NCBI GenBank assembly: GCA_019119165.1
Contig: DWXO01000083.1
Location: forward strand, 1 to 36,634
From: Candidatus Flavonifractor intestinigallinarum
GTDB lineage: Bacteria > Bacillota > Clostridia > Oscillospirales > Oscillospiraceae
Direction of reading: 5' to 3'
Length of the DNA stretch: 36,634 nucleotides
Positions 1 to 7,617 of this stretch are shown piece by piece. Under the pieces are notes generated by a model. It was not told the origin of the DNA. It worked only from the letters and a program-made list of their open reading frames with translations, and searched no databases. Every line of letters begins with the position of its first letter. Positions within the stretch are counted from its first letter, which is position 1. The translations under genes and the position numbers were made by a program.

Positions 1-2
1 TC

Positions 3-61
3 CTCCCTTTGCTATTTCTAGTGCAGTTGGCAGACCGCACTTCAAATTATAGCAAAGGGAG
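3..61. repeat. 13-bp perfect inverted repeat around a 33-base loop
   Basis: Bases 3-15 (CTCCCTTTGCTAT) are the exact reverse complement of 49-61. The loop holds a second small stem, AGTGC at 20-24 against GCACT at 37-41. The region is AT-richer than the genes that follow. It could be the 3' structure of an upstream gene or RNA, or the end of a small repeat. No run of T follows directly, so it is not called a terminator. Its identity is unknown. Confidence 0.5.
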
Positions 62-96
62 TTTCTTTAGCTTTTTCATCGCCATAGGCTTTTTTG

Positions 97-125
97 AACC
101 ACTCGCCTAGCGAGTGGTTTTCTTT
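97..125 (+). terminator. Rho-independent terminator of an upstream unit
   Basis: A perfect 10-bp stem, AACCACTCGC (97-106) and GCGAGTGGTT (110-119), with a 3-base loop is followed by a T-rich stretch (TTTTCTTT). The gene it serves lies off the left edge. Confidence 0.7.
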
Positions 126-135
126 ATACAAACAG

Positions 136-168
136 GGGAGAGCCTGCCGGAGCGGGCTCTCCCTTTTT
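136..168 (+). terminator. Second Rho-independent terminator
   Basis: GGGAGAGCC (136-144) pairs with GGCTCTCCC (155-163), followed by five T. This is a classic strong terminator, placed in tandem with the hairpin at 97-119, and it isolates the marR unit from upstream transcription. Confidence 0.8.
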
Positions 169-242
169 ATGCCGCCGACACAATGCGCCTGTGCTACAGA
201 AATCACTGGATGGGCCACGAAAGCATTTGTGGATATTGCTCA

Positions 243-271
243 TTGACAACTGTTAGCAAAGAAACTAAACT
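243..271 (+). promoter_or_regulatory. Vegetative promoter of the marR-ABC exporter unit
   Basis: A perfect -35 box TTGACA (243-248), a 17-bp spacer and a -10 box TAAACT (266-271, 4 of 6 matches) lie 30 bp before marR. A short dyad, TACTGATAGTA, just downstream (271-281) sits where a MarR repressor would block initiation; that operator role is inference only. Confidence 0.65.
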
Positions 272-301
272 ACTGATAGTACAGATAAAGGAGATGACGG
301 A

Positions 302-736
302 ATGCGGCAGGAACGCCACATGGGCTATGAGATCAAGGCCCTGTCCAATCTGCTGCGGCGCAAGGTGCTGGAGTCCGCTGGCTCTGCGGACGGAGACGAT
401 TTCACCGAGATGCAGGTGAAGGTATTGGGTTTCCTGGCACACAACCAGGATCAGGAGATCTGCCAAAAGGACATCGAGGAGGCCTTCTATATCCGGCGAT
501 CCACCGCCTCCCGGCTGCTCAAGCGGCTGGAGGTTCAGGGCTTCATTGTGCGCCAGTCGGTAAAGCGGGACGCCCGGCTCAAGCGGGTGACCACAACGCC
601 CAAGGCCGACGCCCTGTGCCAGCAGGTTATGGAGCGGATTGACAACGTGGAGGCCGCGCTCACCCGAGGACTCACCAGGGAGGAGATCGACCAGTTTCTT
701 GCCACGGTGGAAAAGCTCAAGCGCAACCTGATGTGA
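302..736 (+). CDS. MarR-family transcriptional regulator
   Basis: A 144-residue winged-helix regulator of normal MarR length. Residues about 30-100 hold the DNA-binding domain, with a helix-turn-helix segment (KDIEEAFYIRRSTASRLLKRLE) followed by a basic wing rich in Arg and Lys (VKRDARLKR). The start ATG at 302 has a good ribosome site (AAAGGAG, 8-9 bases upstream). It heads a unit with two ABC exporter genes; MarR proteins in this position commonly repress the adjacent pump and let go of DNA when a drug or phenolic ligand binds. Autorepression at the promoter 243-271 is likely but not shown. The ligand is unknown. Confidence 0.85.
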   Translation: MRQERHMGYEIKALSNLLRRKVLESAGSADGDDFTEMQVKVLGFLAHNQDQEICQKDIEEAFYIRRSTASRLLKRLEVQGFIVRQSVKRDARLKRVTTTPKADALCQQVMERIDNVEAALTRGLTREEIDQFLATVEKLKRNLM

Positions 737-786
737 GCCGCCACGGCGGCGGCTTTTGCGTCATCTCATCGCAGACGGCGGTCTGC
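736..786 (+). promoter_or_regulatory. Two small hairpins between marR and the exporter genes
   Basis: AGCCGCC (736-742) pairs with GGCGGCT (748-754) and is followed by TTT; GCAGAC (771-776) pairs with GTCTGC (781-786) just ahead of the AAGGAGGG ribosome site. The first could act as a weak terminator that lowers exporter expression relative to marR. This is inference. Confidence 0.35.
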
Positions 787-811
787 ATCGTTATCCTAAG
801 GAGGGAACCCT

Positions 812-2551
812 ATGAAGAAAAAACGCGGCTTGGTCAGCTGCATCCAGGAGTTCAAGCGGGATACCATCCTAACTCCCATCTTTGTCATCGGCGAGGTGGC
901 CTTCGATGTGCTGATCCCTCTGATGACCGGCAAACTGCTGGATGAGGGCGTCAAGGCGGGCAGCATGGCCCATATCCTGAAGTATGGCATCACGGTAATT
1001 GCCATGGCCCTCATCGCCCTGCTGCTGGGCGCTCTGTCGGGCCGGTTTGCCGCCCGGGCGTCCACCGGCTTCTCCCGCAACCTGCGCCGGGAGATGTACC
1101 ACAGCGTCCAGAAGTTTTCCTTTGCCAACATTGACAAGTTCTCCACCGGCGGCATCATTACCCGTCTGACTACCGATGTGACCAACGTGCAGATGGCCTT
1201 TATGATGATCATTCGGATCGCGGTGCGTTGCCCCATCATGCTCATCTGCGCCTGGGTGCTTACCTTTACTATCAACCCCCAGCTGGCAATGATCTTCCTC
1301 ATTGTCATTCCCATTCTGGCGGTGGGCCTGCTGGTCATCATGAAGTCGGCCCACCCCCTCTTCGAGCGGGTGTTTAAGAAGTACGACTGGCTGAACAACG
1401 TGGTGCAGGAGAACCTGCTGGGTATCCGCGTGGTAAAGTCCTTCGTCCGGGAGGACCACGAGAAGGAGAAGTTCGGCAAGGTGTCCAACGAGATCTACAT
1501 GGACTTCTCCAAGGCCGAGAAGATCGTGGCCTTCAATATGCCCCTGATGCAGATCTGCGTCTATGCCTGTATGCTCACCGTGTCCTGGTTGGGCGCCAAT
1601 CTGGTGGTGGGCGGTGAGCTGACCACCGGCCAGCTCACCAGTATGTTCAGCTATATCATGATGATCCTCATGAGCTTGATGATGCTGTCCATGGTGCTGG
1701 TCATGATCATCATTTCCCGGGCCTCCGCCGAGCGTATCGTGGAGCTGCTCAATGAGGAGAGCGACCTGAAGAACGGCCCCAACCCCATCCACGAGGTGAA
1801 GGACGGCTCCGTAGTCTTTGAGAACGTCAGCTTCAGCTATGCCAAGGACCCTGACAAGGAGTGCCTGAAGGACGTGAATCTCACCATCCGCTCCGGCGAG
1901 ACGGTGGGCATCCTGGGCGGTACCGGTACCTCCAAGACCACCCTGGTCCAGCTCATTCCCCGCCTGTACGACGCCACCGAAGGCCGGGTGCTGGTGGGCG
2001 GCGTGGACGTGCGGGACTACGACATGGAGGCCCTGCGGGAGCAGGTGGCCATGGTGCTCCAGAAAAACGTGCTCTTCTCCGGTACCATTAAGGAGAACCT
2101 GCGCTGGGGCAACAAGGAGGCCACCGATGAGGAGATGGTCCGGGTGTGCAAGCTGGCCCAGGCCGATCCCTTCATCCAGGAGTTCCCCGACAAGTACGAT
2201 ACCCACATCGAGCAGGGCGGCTCCAACGTGTCCGGCGGTCAGAAGCAGCGTTTGTGTATTGCCCGGGCCCTGCTGAAAAAGCCCAAGATCCTCATTCTGG
2301 ACGACTCCACCTCCGCGGTGGACACCAAGACCGACGCCCTCATCCGCAAGGCCTTCCGGGAGGAGATCCCCGAGACCACCAAGTTCATCATCGCCCAGCG
2401 TATCTCCTCCATCGAGGACGCCGATAAGATCTTGGTGATGGACGGCGGCAAGATCGCCGCCATGGGCACCCATGAGGAGCTGCTCCAGAACTGTGACATT
2501 TACCGCGAGATCTATGAGTCCCAGACCAAGGGAGGTGACGACGATGAGTAA
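812..2551 (+). CDS. ABC exporter half-transporter, subunit A (degenerate ATP site)
   Basis: A 579-residue half-transporter: six membrane helices in about 1-310, then an ATPase domain. It acts in the cell membrane with the next gene product as a heterodimeric multidrug or lipid exporter of the BmrCD/TM287-288 type. The Walker A motif at 369-376 reads GGTGTSKT, with Ser in place of the last Gly. The signature VSGGQ is intact at about 473-477. In Walker B (LILDD, 494-498) the catalytic Glu is replaced by Asp498, as in the non-consensus site of heterodimeric exporters. The ribosome site AAGGAGGG precedes ATG 812. The 3' end overlaps the next gene by 8 bases, so translation is coupled. The MarR gene upstream suggests drug-induced expression; the substrate cannot be read from sequence. 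Confidence 0.9.
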   Translation: MKKKRGLVSCIQEFKRDTILTPIFVIGEVAFDVLIPLMTGKLLDEGVKAGSMAHILKYGITVIAMALIALLLGALSGRFAARASTGFSRNLRREMYHSVQKFSFANIDKFSTGGIITRLTTDVTNVQMAFMMIIRIAVRCPIMLICAWVLTFTINPQLAMIFLIVIPILAVGLLVIMKSAHPLFERVFKKYDWLNNVVQENLLGIRVVKSFVREDHEKEKFGKVSNEIYMDFSKAEKIVAFNMPLMQICVYACMLTVSWLGANLVVGGELTTGQLTSMFSYIMMILMSLMMLSMVLVMIIISRASAERIVELLNEESDLKNGPNPIHEVKDGSVVFENVSFSYAKDPDKECLKDVNLTIRSGETVGILGGTGTSKTTLVQLIPRLYDATEGRVLVGGVDVRDYDMEALREQVAMVLQKNVLFSGTIKENLRWGNKEATDEEMVRVCKLAQADPFIQEFPDKYDTHIEQGGSNVSGGQKQRLCIARALLKKPKILILDDSTSAVDTKTDALIRKAFREEIPETTKFIIAQRISSIEDADKILVMDGGKIAAMGTHEELLQNCDIYREIYESQTKGGDDDE

Positions 2552-4430
2552 GCACATGAATCCCTCTCCCGTGAAGCGGTCCCATACCGTGCGGCGGCTG
2601 ATGAGCTATGTGGGCCGGGGCTACGGCCTGCGGTTCATGCTGGTGCTGGTGTGCATCCTGATCAGCGCCATTGCCTCGGTGTCCGGCTCTCTGTTTCTGG
2701 GCTCCCTCATCGACGACTATATCACCCCGCTGCTGGCCATGGACAATCCTGTGTTTGACGGCCTGCTCCACGCCCTCATCCTGATGGGCTGCCTGTACCT
2801 CACCGGCGCCCTGTGCGCCCTGGCCTACAACCGGATAATGGTCACCATCTCCCAGGGCGTCCAGAAGAAGATCCGTGACGACCTCTTCGGTCATATGCAG
2901 GAGCTGCCCATCAAATACTTCGATACCCACGCCCACGGCGACGTGATGAGCGTGTACACCAACGACGTGGATACCCTCCGCCAGATGTTCTCCCAGAGCA
3001 TCCCCCAGGTCATCAACTCTTTGATGATGATTGTGGTGGCCTTTGTGGGCATGATCGCCACCAACCTGCTGCTCACCGGCGTGGTCATCCTGTGCATCAT
3101 CGGTATGCTGCTGGTTACCCGGTTCCTGGCCGGCCGCAGCGGCCGGTACTTCATCCGCCAGCAGGTCAAGCTGGGCGACCTCAACGGCTATATTGAAGAG
3201 ATGATCAACGGCCAGAAGGTAGTTAAGGTATTCTGCCATGAGGAGGAGGCCCAGGAGGGCTTTGACAAGGTGAACGACGCCCTCTTTGAGAGTGCCGACA
3301 AGGCCAACAAGTACGCCAACATCCTCATGCCCATCCTGATCAACATCGGCAACGCCCAGTACGTTATCATTGCCATGGCCGGCGGCGCCCTGGCCCTCAG
3401 CGGTATCGGCTCCGGCATTACCCTGGGCGTCATCGCCACCTTCCTCCAGCTGTCCAAGAGCCTGTCCAACCCCATCAGCCAGATCTCCCAGCAGCTCAAC
3501 TCGGTGGTCATGGCTCTGGCCGGCGCACAGCGTATCTTCGATCTGATGGATGAGCCTGTTGAGGAGGACCACGGCATTGTCACGCTGGTGAATGTGGCCT
3601 TTGACCGGGACGACCAGATCCATGAGACCGACGAGCACACCAACCTGTGGGCCTGGAAGGTGCCTCAGGAGGACGGTACGTTCCAGTATGTCAAGCTGGC
3701 CGGCGACGTGCGGTTCGACCATGTGGACTTCGCCTATGAGGAGGGCAAGACCATCCTCCACGACATCAGCCTCTTTGCCAAGCCTGGCCAGAAGCTGGCC
3801 TTCGTGGGCGCCACCGGCGCGGGCAAGACCACCATTACCAACCTGATCAACCGCTTCTATGACATTGCCGACGGTAAGATCCACTACGACGGTATCTCCA
3901 TTAACGATATCAGAAAGCCCGACCTGCGGCGCTCTCTGGGTATCGTGCTCCAGGATACCAACCTGTTTACCGGCACCGTCCGGGAGAATATCCGCTACGG
4001 CAACCTGAACGCCACCGATGAAGAGGTGGAGGCCGCCGCCGTGCTGGCCAACGCCGACGACTTCATCCGCCGTCTGCCCCAGGGGTATGACACCATGCTC
4101 ACCGGCAACGGCGCCAACCTGTCCCAGGGCCAGCGGCAGCTCATCGCCATTGCCCGGGCCGCTGTGGCCGATCCCCCGGTGATGATCCTGGATGAGGCCA
4201 CCTCCTCCATCGATACCCGTACCGAGGCCATCGTGCAGCGGGGCATGGATTCCCTGATGTGCGGGCGCACCGTCTTTGTTATTGCCCACCGGCTCTCCAC
4301 CGTCCGCAATTCCAACGCCATCATGGTGCTGGACCACGGACGCATCGTGGAGCGGGGCGACCACGAGGACCTGATCGCCCAGCACGGCGTCTACTATCAG
4401 CTGTACACCGGCGCCTTTGAGCTGGAGTAA
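2544..4430 (+). CDS. ABC exporter half-transporter, subunit B (active ATP site)
   Basis: A 628-residue partner of the preceding half-transporter. ATG 2544 was chosen because GGAGG lies 8 bases upstream and it overlaps the stop of subunit A; open sequence further upstream has no ribosome site. Membrane helices occupy about 25-340. The ATPase domain has canonical Walker A GATGAGKT (422-429), signature LSQGQ (526-530) and Walker B ending in D550-E551 with the catalytic Glu present. Thus the pair should have one hydrolytic and one degenerate site. An extra segment of about 45 residues lies between the membrane domain and ATPase (about 345-390), as often seen in the second subunit of Clostridial pairs. 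Drug export is probable but unproven. Confidence 0.9.
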   Translation: MSKHMNPSPVKRSHTVRRLMSYVGRGYGLRFMLVLVCILISAIASVSGSLFLGSLIDDYITPLLAMDNPVFDGLLHALILMGCLYLTGALCALAYNRIMVTISQGVQKKIRDDLFGHMQELPIKYFDTHAHGDVMSVYTNDVDTLRQMFSQSIPQVINSLMMIVVAFVGMIATNLLLTGVVILCIIGMLLVTRFLAGRSGRYFIRQQVKLGDLNGYIEEMINGQKVVKVFCHEEEAQEGFDKVNDALFESADKANKYANILMPILINIGNAQYVIIAMAGGALALSGIGSGITLGVIATFLQLSKSLSNPISQISQQLNSVVMALAGAQRIFDLMDEPVEEDHGIVTLVNVAFDRDDQIHETDEHTNLWAWKVPQEDGTFQYVKLAGDVRFDHVDFAYEEGKTILHDISLFAKPGQKLAFVGATGAGKTTITNLINRFYDIADGKIHYDGISINDIRKPDLRRSLGIVLQDTNLFTGTVRENIRYGNLNATDEEVEAAAVLANADDFIRRLPQGYDTMLTGNGANLSQGQRQLIAIARAAVADPPVMILDEATSSIDTRTEAIVQRGMDSLMCGRTVFVIAHRLSTVRNSNAIMVLDHGRIVERGDHEDLIAQHGVYYQLYTGAFELE

Positions 4431-4449
4431 GCGAAACCCTCTCTTTGCA

Positions 4450-4490
4450 GCGGGCCGTCCCGGTATGACCGGGCGGCCCGCAGTTTTTTT
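4450..4490 (+). terminator. Terminator of the marR-ABC exporter unit
   Basis: A very stable stem of 14 pairs with a one-base bulge (4450-4464 against 4468-4481, loop ATG) is followed by seven T at 4484-4490. It closes the operon 20 bases after the stop codon. Confidence 0.9.
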
Positions 4491-4605
4491 GCCCGGCAAC
4501 GCACCACATCGGGGGCGCGGCATAGTATGGAATGAGACCGGGCCGGACAGCGGGAAGCTCCGCCGCCAGCTCCAGGTTTCTATCATTAAACCGGGAGGTA
4601 CTTCT

Positions 4606-4755
4606 ATGATGGGGTGCAATAATGGTTGTGGCTGTGGCTTTGGCGGCGGTAGCTGCCTGTGGATCATTCTGATCATCATCCTGCTGTGCTGCTGCTGCGG
4701 CGGCAACAACAACGGCTGTGGTAACGGCTGCGGCTGCGGCAACAGCTGCTGCTGA
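4606..4755 (+). CDS. 49-residue Cys/Gly/Asn-rich membrane peptide
   Basis: A very small protein whose start at ATG 4606 is supported by GGGAGG 8-10 bases upstream; it stands alone between two terminators. It begins with a Gly/Cys/Asn head (residues 1-16), has one hydrophobic segment of about 12 residues (CLWIILIIILLC) running into four consecutive Cys, and ends in a Gly-Cys-Asn-rich tail. Fifteen of the 49 residues are Cys. Such composition resembles small spore-coat or YjcZ-like peptides of Firmicutes, but I cannot place it in a named family. It could be a metal-binding or disulfide-linked envelope peptide. The existence of a real gene rests on the ribosome site, isolated position and non-random composition. 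Confidence 0.6.
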   Translation: MMGCNNGCGCGFGGGSCLWIILIIILLCCCCGGNNNGCGNGCGCGNSCC

Positions 4756-4777
4756 CGGTATCGGTTCATAAGAGATC

Positions 4778-4812
4778 ACCGGGGGAGCGCCTTTGGGCGC
4801 TCCCCCGGTTCG
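4778..4812 (+). terminator. Terminator-like hairpin after the Cys-rich peptide
   Basis: A 14-bp perfect stem (4778-4791 against 4796-4809) with a 4-base loop. Only a poor T-run follows (TTCGTCT), so termination may be partial. Confidence 0.6.
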
Positions 4813-4861
4813 TCTGTCCGGCTCCCGGCGCGCATACAATGGCAGAAAGGGAGGTGGAGGC

Positions 4862-5404
4862 ATGGAACGGCGGTTTTCCCTGGCGGAGGGGCGGGGCTGG
4901 CTCACGGTCCGGGAGGAGGGGAGCCGGGCGGTGTGCGCCGCCCAGCTGCCTGACGACAGCAAGGGACTGTACAAGTGCTGGCTCACTGGAAGGGGCGGGA
5001 AGGCCCTGCTGGGCACCTTTGTGCCCCAGGGCGGCGTTCTGCGGCTGGAACGGACCCTGTCGGTGGGGGAGCTGGAGCGGCAGGGGGCCTGGCCGCCGGA
5101 GGGCGGTCAGGCTGTGCTTGCCTTTTCCTTTGATGGAAGGGAGCGCGCCCCGGCGGGCTGGCGGCGGGAGGAGCAGCCCGGGCGGCTGATGGGGGAGCCT
5201 CTGCTGGCCGGGAGCGCAAGCGGTCCCGCTTTGATCCGTCGGGATGAGCGCGGCTTTCTCCTGGCCTATCCCTACCGGCCCGACCGGCCCTTTCCCCTGA
5301 CGCCGCTGTTTTGCTTTGCACGGCTGGAGAGGCTGGAGGGACGGAATTACCTCTGCTTTCCCTTCCGGCCCGGCGGGTGTCCCCGGTTGGAAGATCTGTT
5401 GTAA
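4862..5404 (+). CDS. Unknown protein, 180 residues
   Basis: I do not recognise this protein. ATG 4862 follows a purine-rich site (AAGGGAGGTGGAGG). There is no signal peptide or membrane segment. The sequence is rich in Arg, Gly and Leu, with two Cys in the first third (C25, C39) and an aromatic, Pro-rich stretch near 140-150 (YPYRPDRPFPLTPLF). The frame is kept open with normal GC-rich codon use, which argues for a real cytosolic protein. It stands directly before mrnC; the mrnC promoter overlaps its stop codon, so the two need not be co-regulated. Confidence 0.6.
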   Translation: MERRFSLAEGRGWLTVREEGSRAVCAAQLPDDSKGLYKCWLTGRGGKALLGTFVPQGGVLRLERTLSVGELERQGAWPPEGGQAVLAFSFDGRERAPAGWRREEQPGRLMGEPLLAGSASGPALIRRDERGFLLAYPYRPDRPFPLTPLFCFARLERLEGRNYLCFPFRPGGCPRLEDLL

Positions 5405-5427
5405 TTTTGCTCCGTTTGCGCTATACT
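5399..5427 (+). promoter_or_regulatory. Promoter of mrnC-rqcH
   Basis: TTGTAA (5399-5404), a 17-bp spacer and TATACT (5422-5427) lie 39 bases before mrnC. The -35 box overlaps the stop codon of the gene before. The surrounding 60 bases are markedly AT-rich for this window. Confidence 0.55.
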
Positions 5428-5465
5428 GACCTAATGATATCCAATTTACGAATGAGGAATGGACT

Positions 5466-5879
5466 ATGACCGATTATTTTCATCTCAATGCCGGGCCGGA
5501 GCTGATCCAGGGGATCAGCAGCCTGGGCCTGGCCCATCTGGGGGACGGCGTGTTTGAACTGATGGTGCGTTCCTGGCTGTGCCTCCACGGCAAGGCCACC
5601 TCCAAGGGACTCCACCGGGCCACCGTCCGCTATGTGGCGGCTCCCGCCCAGGCCAGAGCGGTGGAGAAGATCCTCCCCATGTTAGAGGAGGGGGAGCAGG
5701 ACGTGTTCCGCCGGGGCCGCAACACCAGCCCCCACAGTGTGCCCCAGAACGCCAGCCGGGCTGACTACCAGGCTGCCACGGGACTGGAGGCCCTGTTTGG
5801 CTGGCTGTGGCTCCAGGGCCGCACCGACCGGCTCAATGAACTGTTTGCCGTGATGATGGAGGAAGAGGAATGCCGTTAG
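5466..5879 (+). CDS. mrnC: Mini-ribonuclease III
   Basis: 137 residues, the usual length of mini-RNase III, a dimeric RNase III catalytic domain without the double-stranded RNA-binding domain. It matures the ends of 23S rRNA in the cytosol of Firmicutes. The RNase III signature is clear: LAHLGDGVFELMVR (22-35) with the metal-binding Asp27, and the second acidic site Glu108 in ATGLEALFGWLWL. The family motif GRNTSPHSVPQNAS is present at about 84-97. Its 3' end overlaps rqcH by 10 bases, so the two are translationally coupled: an rRNA maturation enzyme with a ribosome rescue factor. The usual neighbour cysS lies outside the window or elsewhere. Confidence 0.9.
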   Translation: MTDYFHLNAGPELIQGISSLGLAHLGDGVFELMVRSWLCLHGKATSKGLHRATVRYVAAPAQARAVEKILPMLEEGEQDVFRRGRNTSPHSVPQNASRADYQAATGLEALFGWLWLQGRTDRLNELFAVMMEEEECR

Positions 5880-7594
5880 ACGCACTGTGCCTGACCGCCG
5901 TGGCGGAGGAGCTTCGCCGGGCCGTGGTGGGGGGAAAGATCGACAAGATATACCAGCCCACCCGGGATGAGATCGTGCTCTTCCTTCGGGGGCAGGGCGA
6001 GAATTTGAAGCTGCTGCTCTCCGCCAATCCCGGCCATCCCAGAGCCCACCTTACCACCCTGAGCCGGGAGAATCCGGACAAGCCCCCCATGTTCTGTATG
6101 CTGCTGCGCAAGCACCTGCTGGGCGGGCGCATCCTGGAGCTGAACCAGCCTCCTCTGGAGCGTATTCTGGACTTCAGACTGGAGACCATTGACGAGCTGG
6201 GAGACCGGGTGGAGCGCCGTCTGGTGCTGGAGGCCATGGGCCGCTCCGCCAACCTGATCCTGCTGGACGGGGAGGGGCGCATCATCGACTGTATCCGCCG
6301 CATTGACGGCGACCTGTCCAGAGGACAGCGCCAGGTGCTGCCCGGCCTGTTCTACCGTCCCCCTGCTGCGCCTGCCAAGCTGAATCCCTTTACACTGGAT
6401 GAGGACGGGCTGAGGGCGGCCCTGGATAATCCCATGGGAAAAGAGCCGGAAAAGCTGCTGATGGATACCTTTACTGGCCTTTCACCCCTGATTGCCCGGG
6501 AAATCGTGTTCCGGGCCGGAGGGGAGGAGGGCCTGGTTCAGGAGCTGCTCAAGCTGCAAAATATTGTACAGCAAAATAACTTTACAGCATATCTGCTGGT
6601 CCGGGAGGGTAAGCCGGTGGATTTCTCCTTCCTGCCCATCCTCCAGTACGGGCCGGAGACCGAGAGCATCCGTCAGGACAGCTTTTCCGTTCTGCTGGAC
6701 GGCTTCTATGAGCGCCGGGAGGCGGCGGAACGGGTCAAACAGCGGGGGCAGGATCTGGTGAAGGCAGTGACCAACGCACGGGACCGCACCGCCCGCAAGC
6801 TGGCCAACCAGGAGAAGGAGCTGGCCGCTACCTTTGACCGTGAGAAGCTGCGGGAACAGGGGGACATCATCACCTCCAATCTCCACCGGATGGAGAAGGG
6901 GATGGCGGTGCTCCATGCCCAGAACTTCTATGACCCGGACTATGGCGAGATCGACATCAAGCTGGACCCTCTGCTCACCCCTCAGCAGAACGCCGCCAAG
7001 TATTATAAGGACTACAACAAGGCCAAAAAGGCGGAGGAGATGCTCACCATCCAAATTGAGAAGGGCGAGCGTGAGCTGGAGTATCTGAACAGCGTACTGG
7101 AAAACATCCGCCTGGCGGAGGGGGAGCGAGATCTGGGGGAGATCCGCCAGGAGCTTACGGACACCGGCTATCTCCGCCGGGCCAAGACCGCCGCCAAGCG
7201 TGAGAAGCGGGTGGCGGGCAAGCCCATGGAGTTCCGCTCCAGTTCCGGGCTGCGGATCACCGTGGGCAAGAACAACAGCCAGAATGACCAGCTCACCACC
7301 AAGATGGCCTATAAGAGCGACATCTGGCTCCACACCCAGAAGATCCACGGCTCCCATGTGATCCTGTGGCTGGAGGGAGGGGAGGCCGACGCTCAGAGCC
7401 TCACCGAGGCGGCCATTCTGGCGGCCACCTTCTCCCAGGCGGGAGACAGCACCCGGGTGCCGGTGGACTATACGCCGGTGAAGTATGTGAAAAAGCCCGC
7501 CGGGGCCCGGCCGGGCATGGTGGTGTATACCACCTACCAGACCGCCGTGGTGGACCCGGACCACGAGCTGGCCAAGCGCCTGCGGGCGAAATAA
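5870..7594 (+). CDS. rqcH: RqcH/NFACT-family ribosome quality control factor
   Basis: 574 residues, the normal size for bacterial Rqc2 homologues (also called FbpA or FbpB, fibronectin-binding-like). RqcH binds the stalled 50S-peptidyl-tRNA complex and adds C-terminal Ala tails to the nascent chain. Domains in order: NFACT-N (about 1-180, with MFCMLLRKHLLGG at 74-86 and EAMGRSANLILLDGEGRI at 121-138), a helix-hairpin-helix part, a long coiled coil (about 280-430) and NFACT-R (about 445-560, KNNSQNDQLTTKMA and DIWLHTQ). At the Asp-Arg pair essential in B. subtilis (D97-R98, from memory) this protein reads Glu97-Arg98. It starts within mrnC. Confidence 0.9.
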   Translation: MPLDALCLTAVAEELRRAVVGGKIDKIYQPTRDEIVLFLRGQGENLKLLLSANPGHPRAHLTTLSRENPDKPPMFCMLLRKHLLGGRILELNQPPLERILDFRLETIDELGDRVERRLVLEAMGRSANLILLDGEGRIIDCIRRIDGDLSRGQRQVLPGLFYRPPAAPAKLNPFTLDEDGLRAALDNPMGKEPEKLLMDTFTGLSPLIAREIVFRAGGEEGLVQELLKLQNIVQQNNFTAYLLVREGKPVDFSFLPILQYGPETESIRQDSFSVLLDGFYERREAAERVKQRGQDLVKAVTNARDRTARKLANQEKELAATFDREKLREQGDIITSNLHRMEKGMAVLHAQNFYDPDYGEIDIKLDPLLTPQQNAAKYYKDYNKAKKAEEMLTIQIEKGERELEYLNSVLENIRLAEGERDLGEIRQELTDTGYLRRAKTAAKREKRVAGKPMEFRSSSGLRITVGKNNSQNDQLTTKMAYKSDIWLHTQKIHGSHVILWLEGGEADAQSLTEAAILAATFSQAGDSTRVPVDYTPVKYVKKPAGARPGMVVYTTYQTAVVDPDHELAKRLRAK

Positions 7595-7617
7595 CCGGGA
7601 ACCAGGAGGAATCATCT

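Noticed and set aside
869-2557. Long open frame on the reverse strand (562 codons) antisense to ABC subunit A
   Set aside because: It is a shadow caused by GC-rich third positions: His/Gly/Leu/Asp-biased translation without domains, fully inside a well-identified gene.
2388-4769. 793-codon reverse-strand open frame
   Set aside because: Spans both sides of a strong terminator and antisense to ABC subunit B; low-complexity Gln/Pro/Leu start and no motifs.
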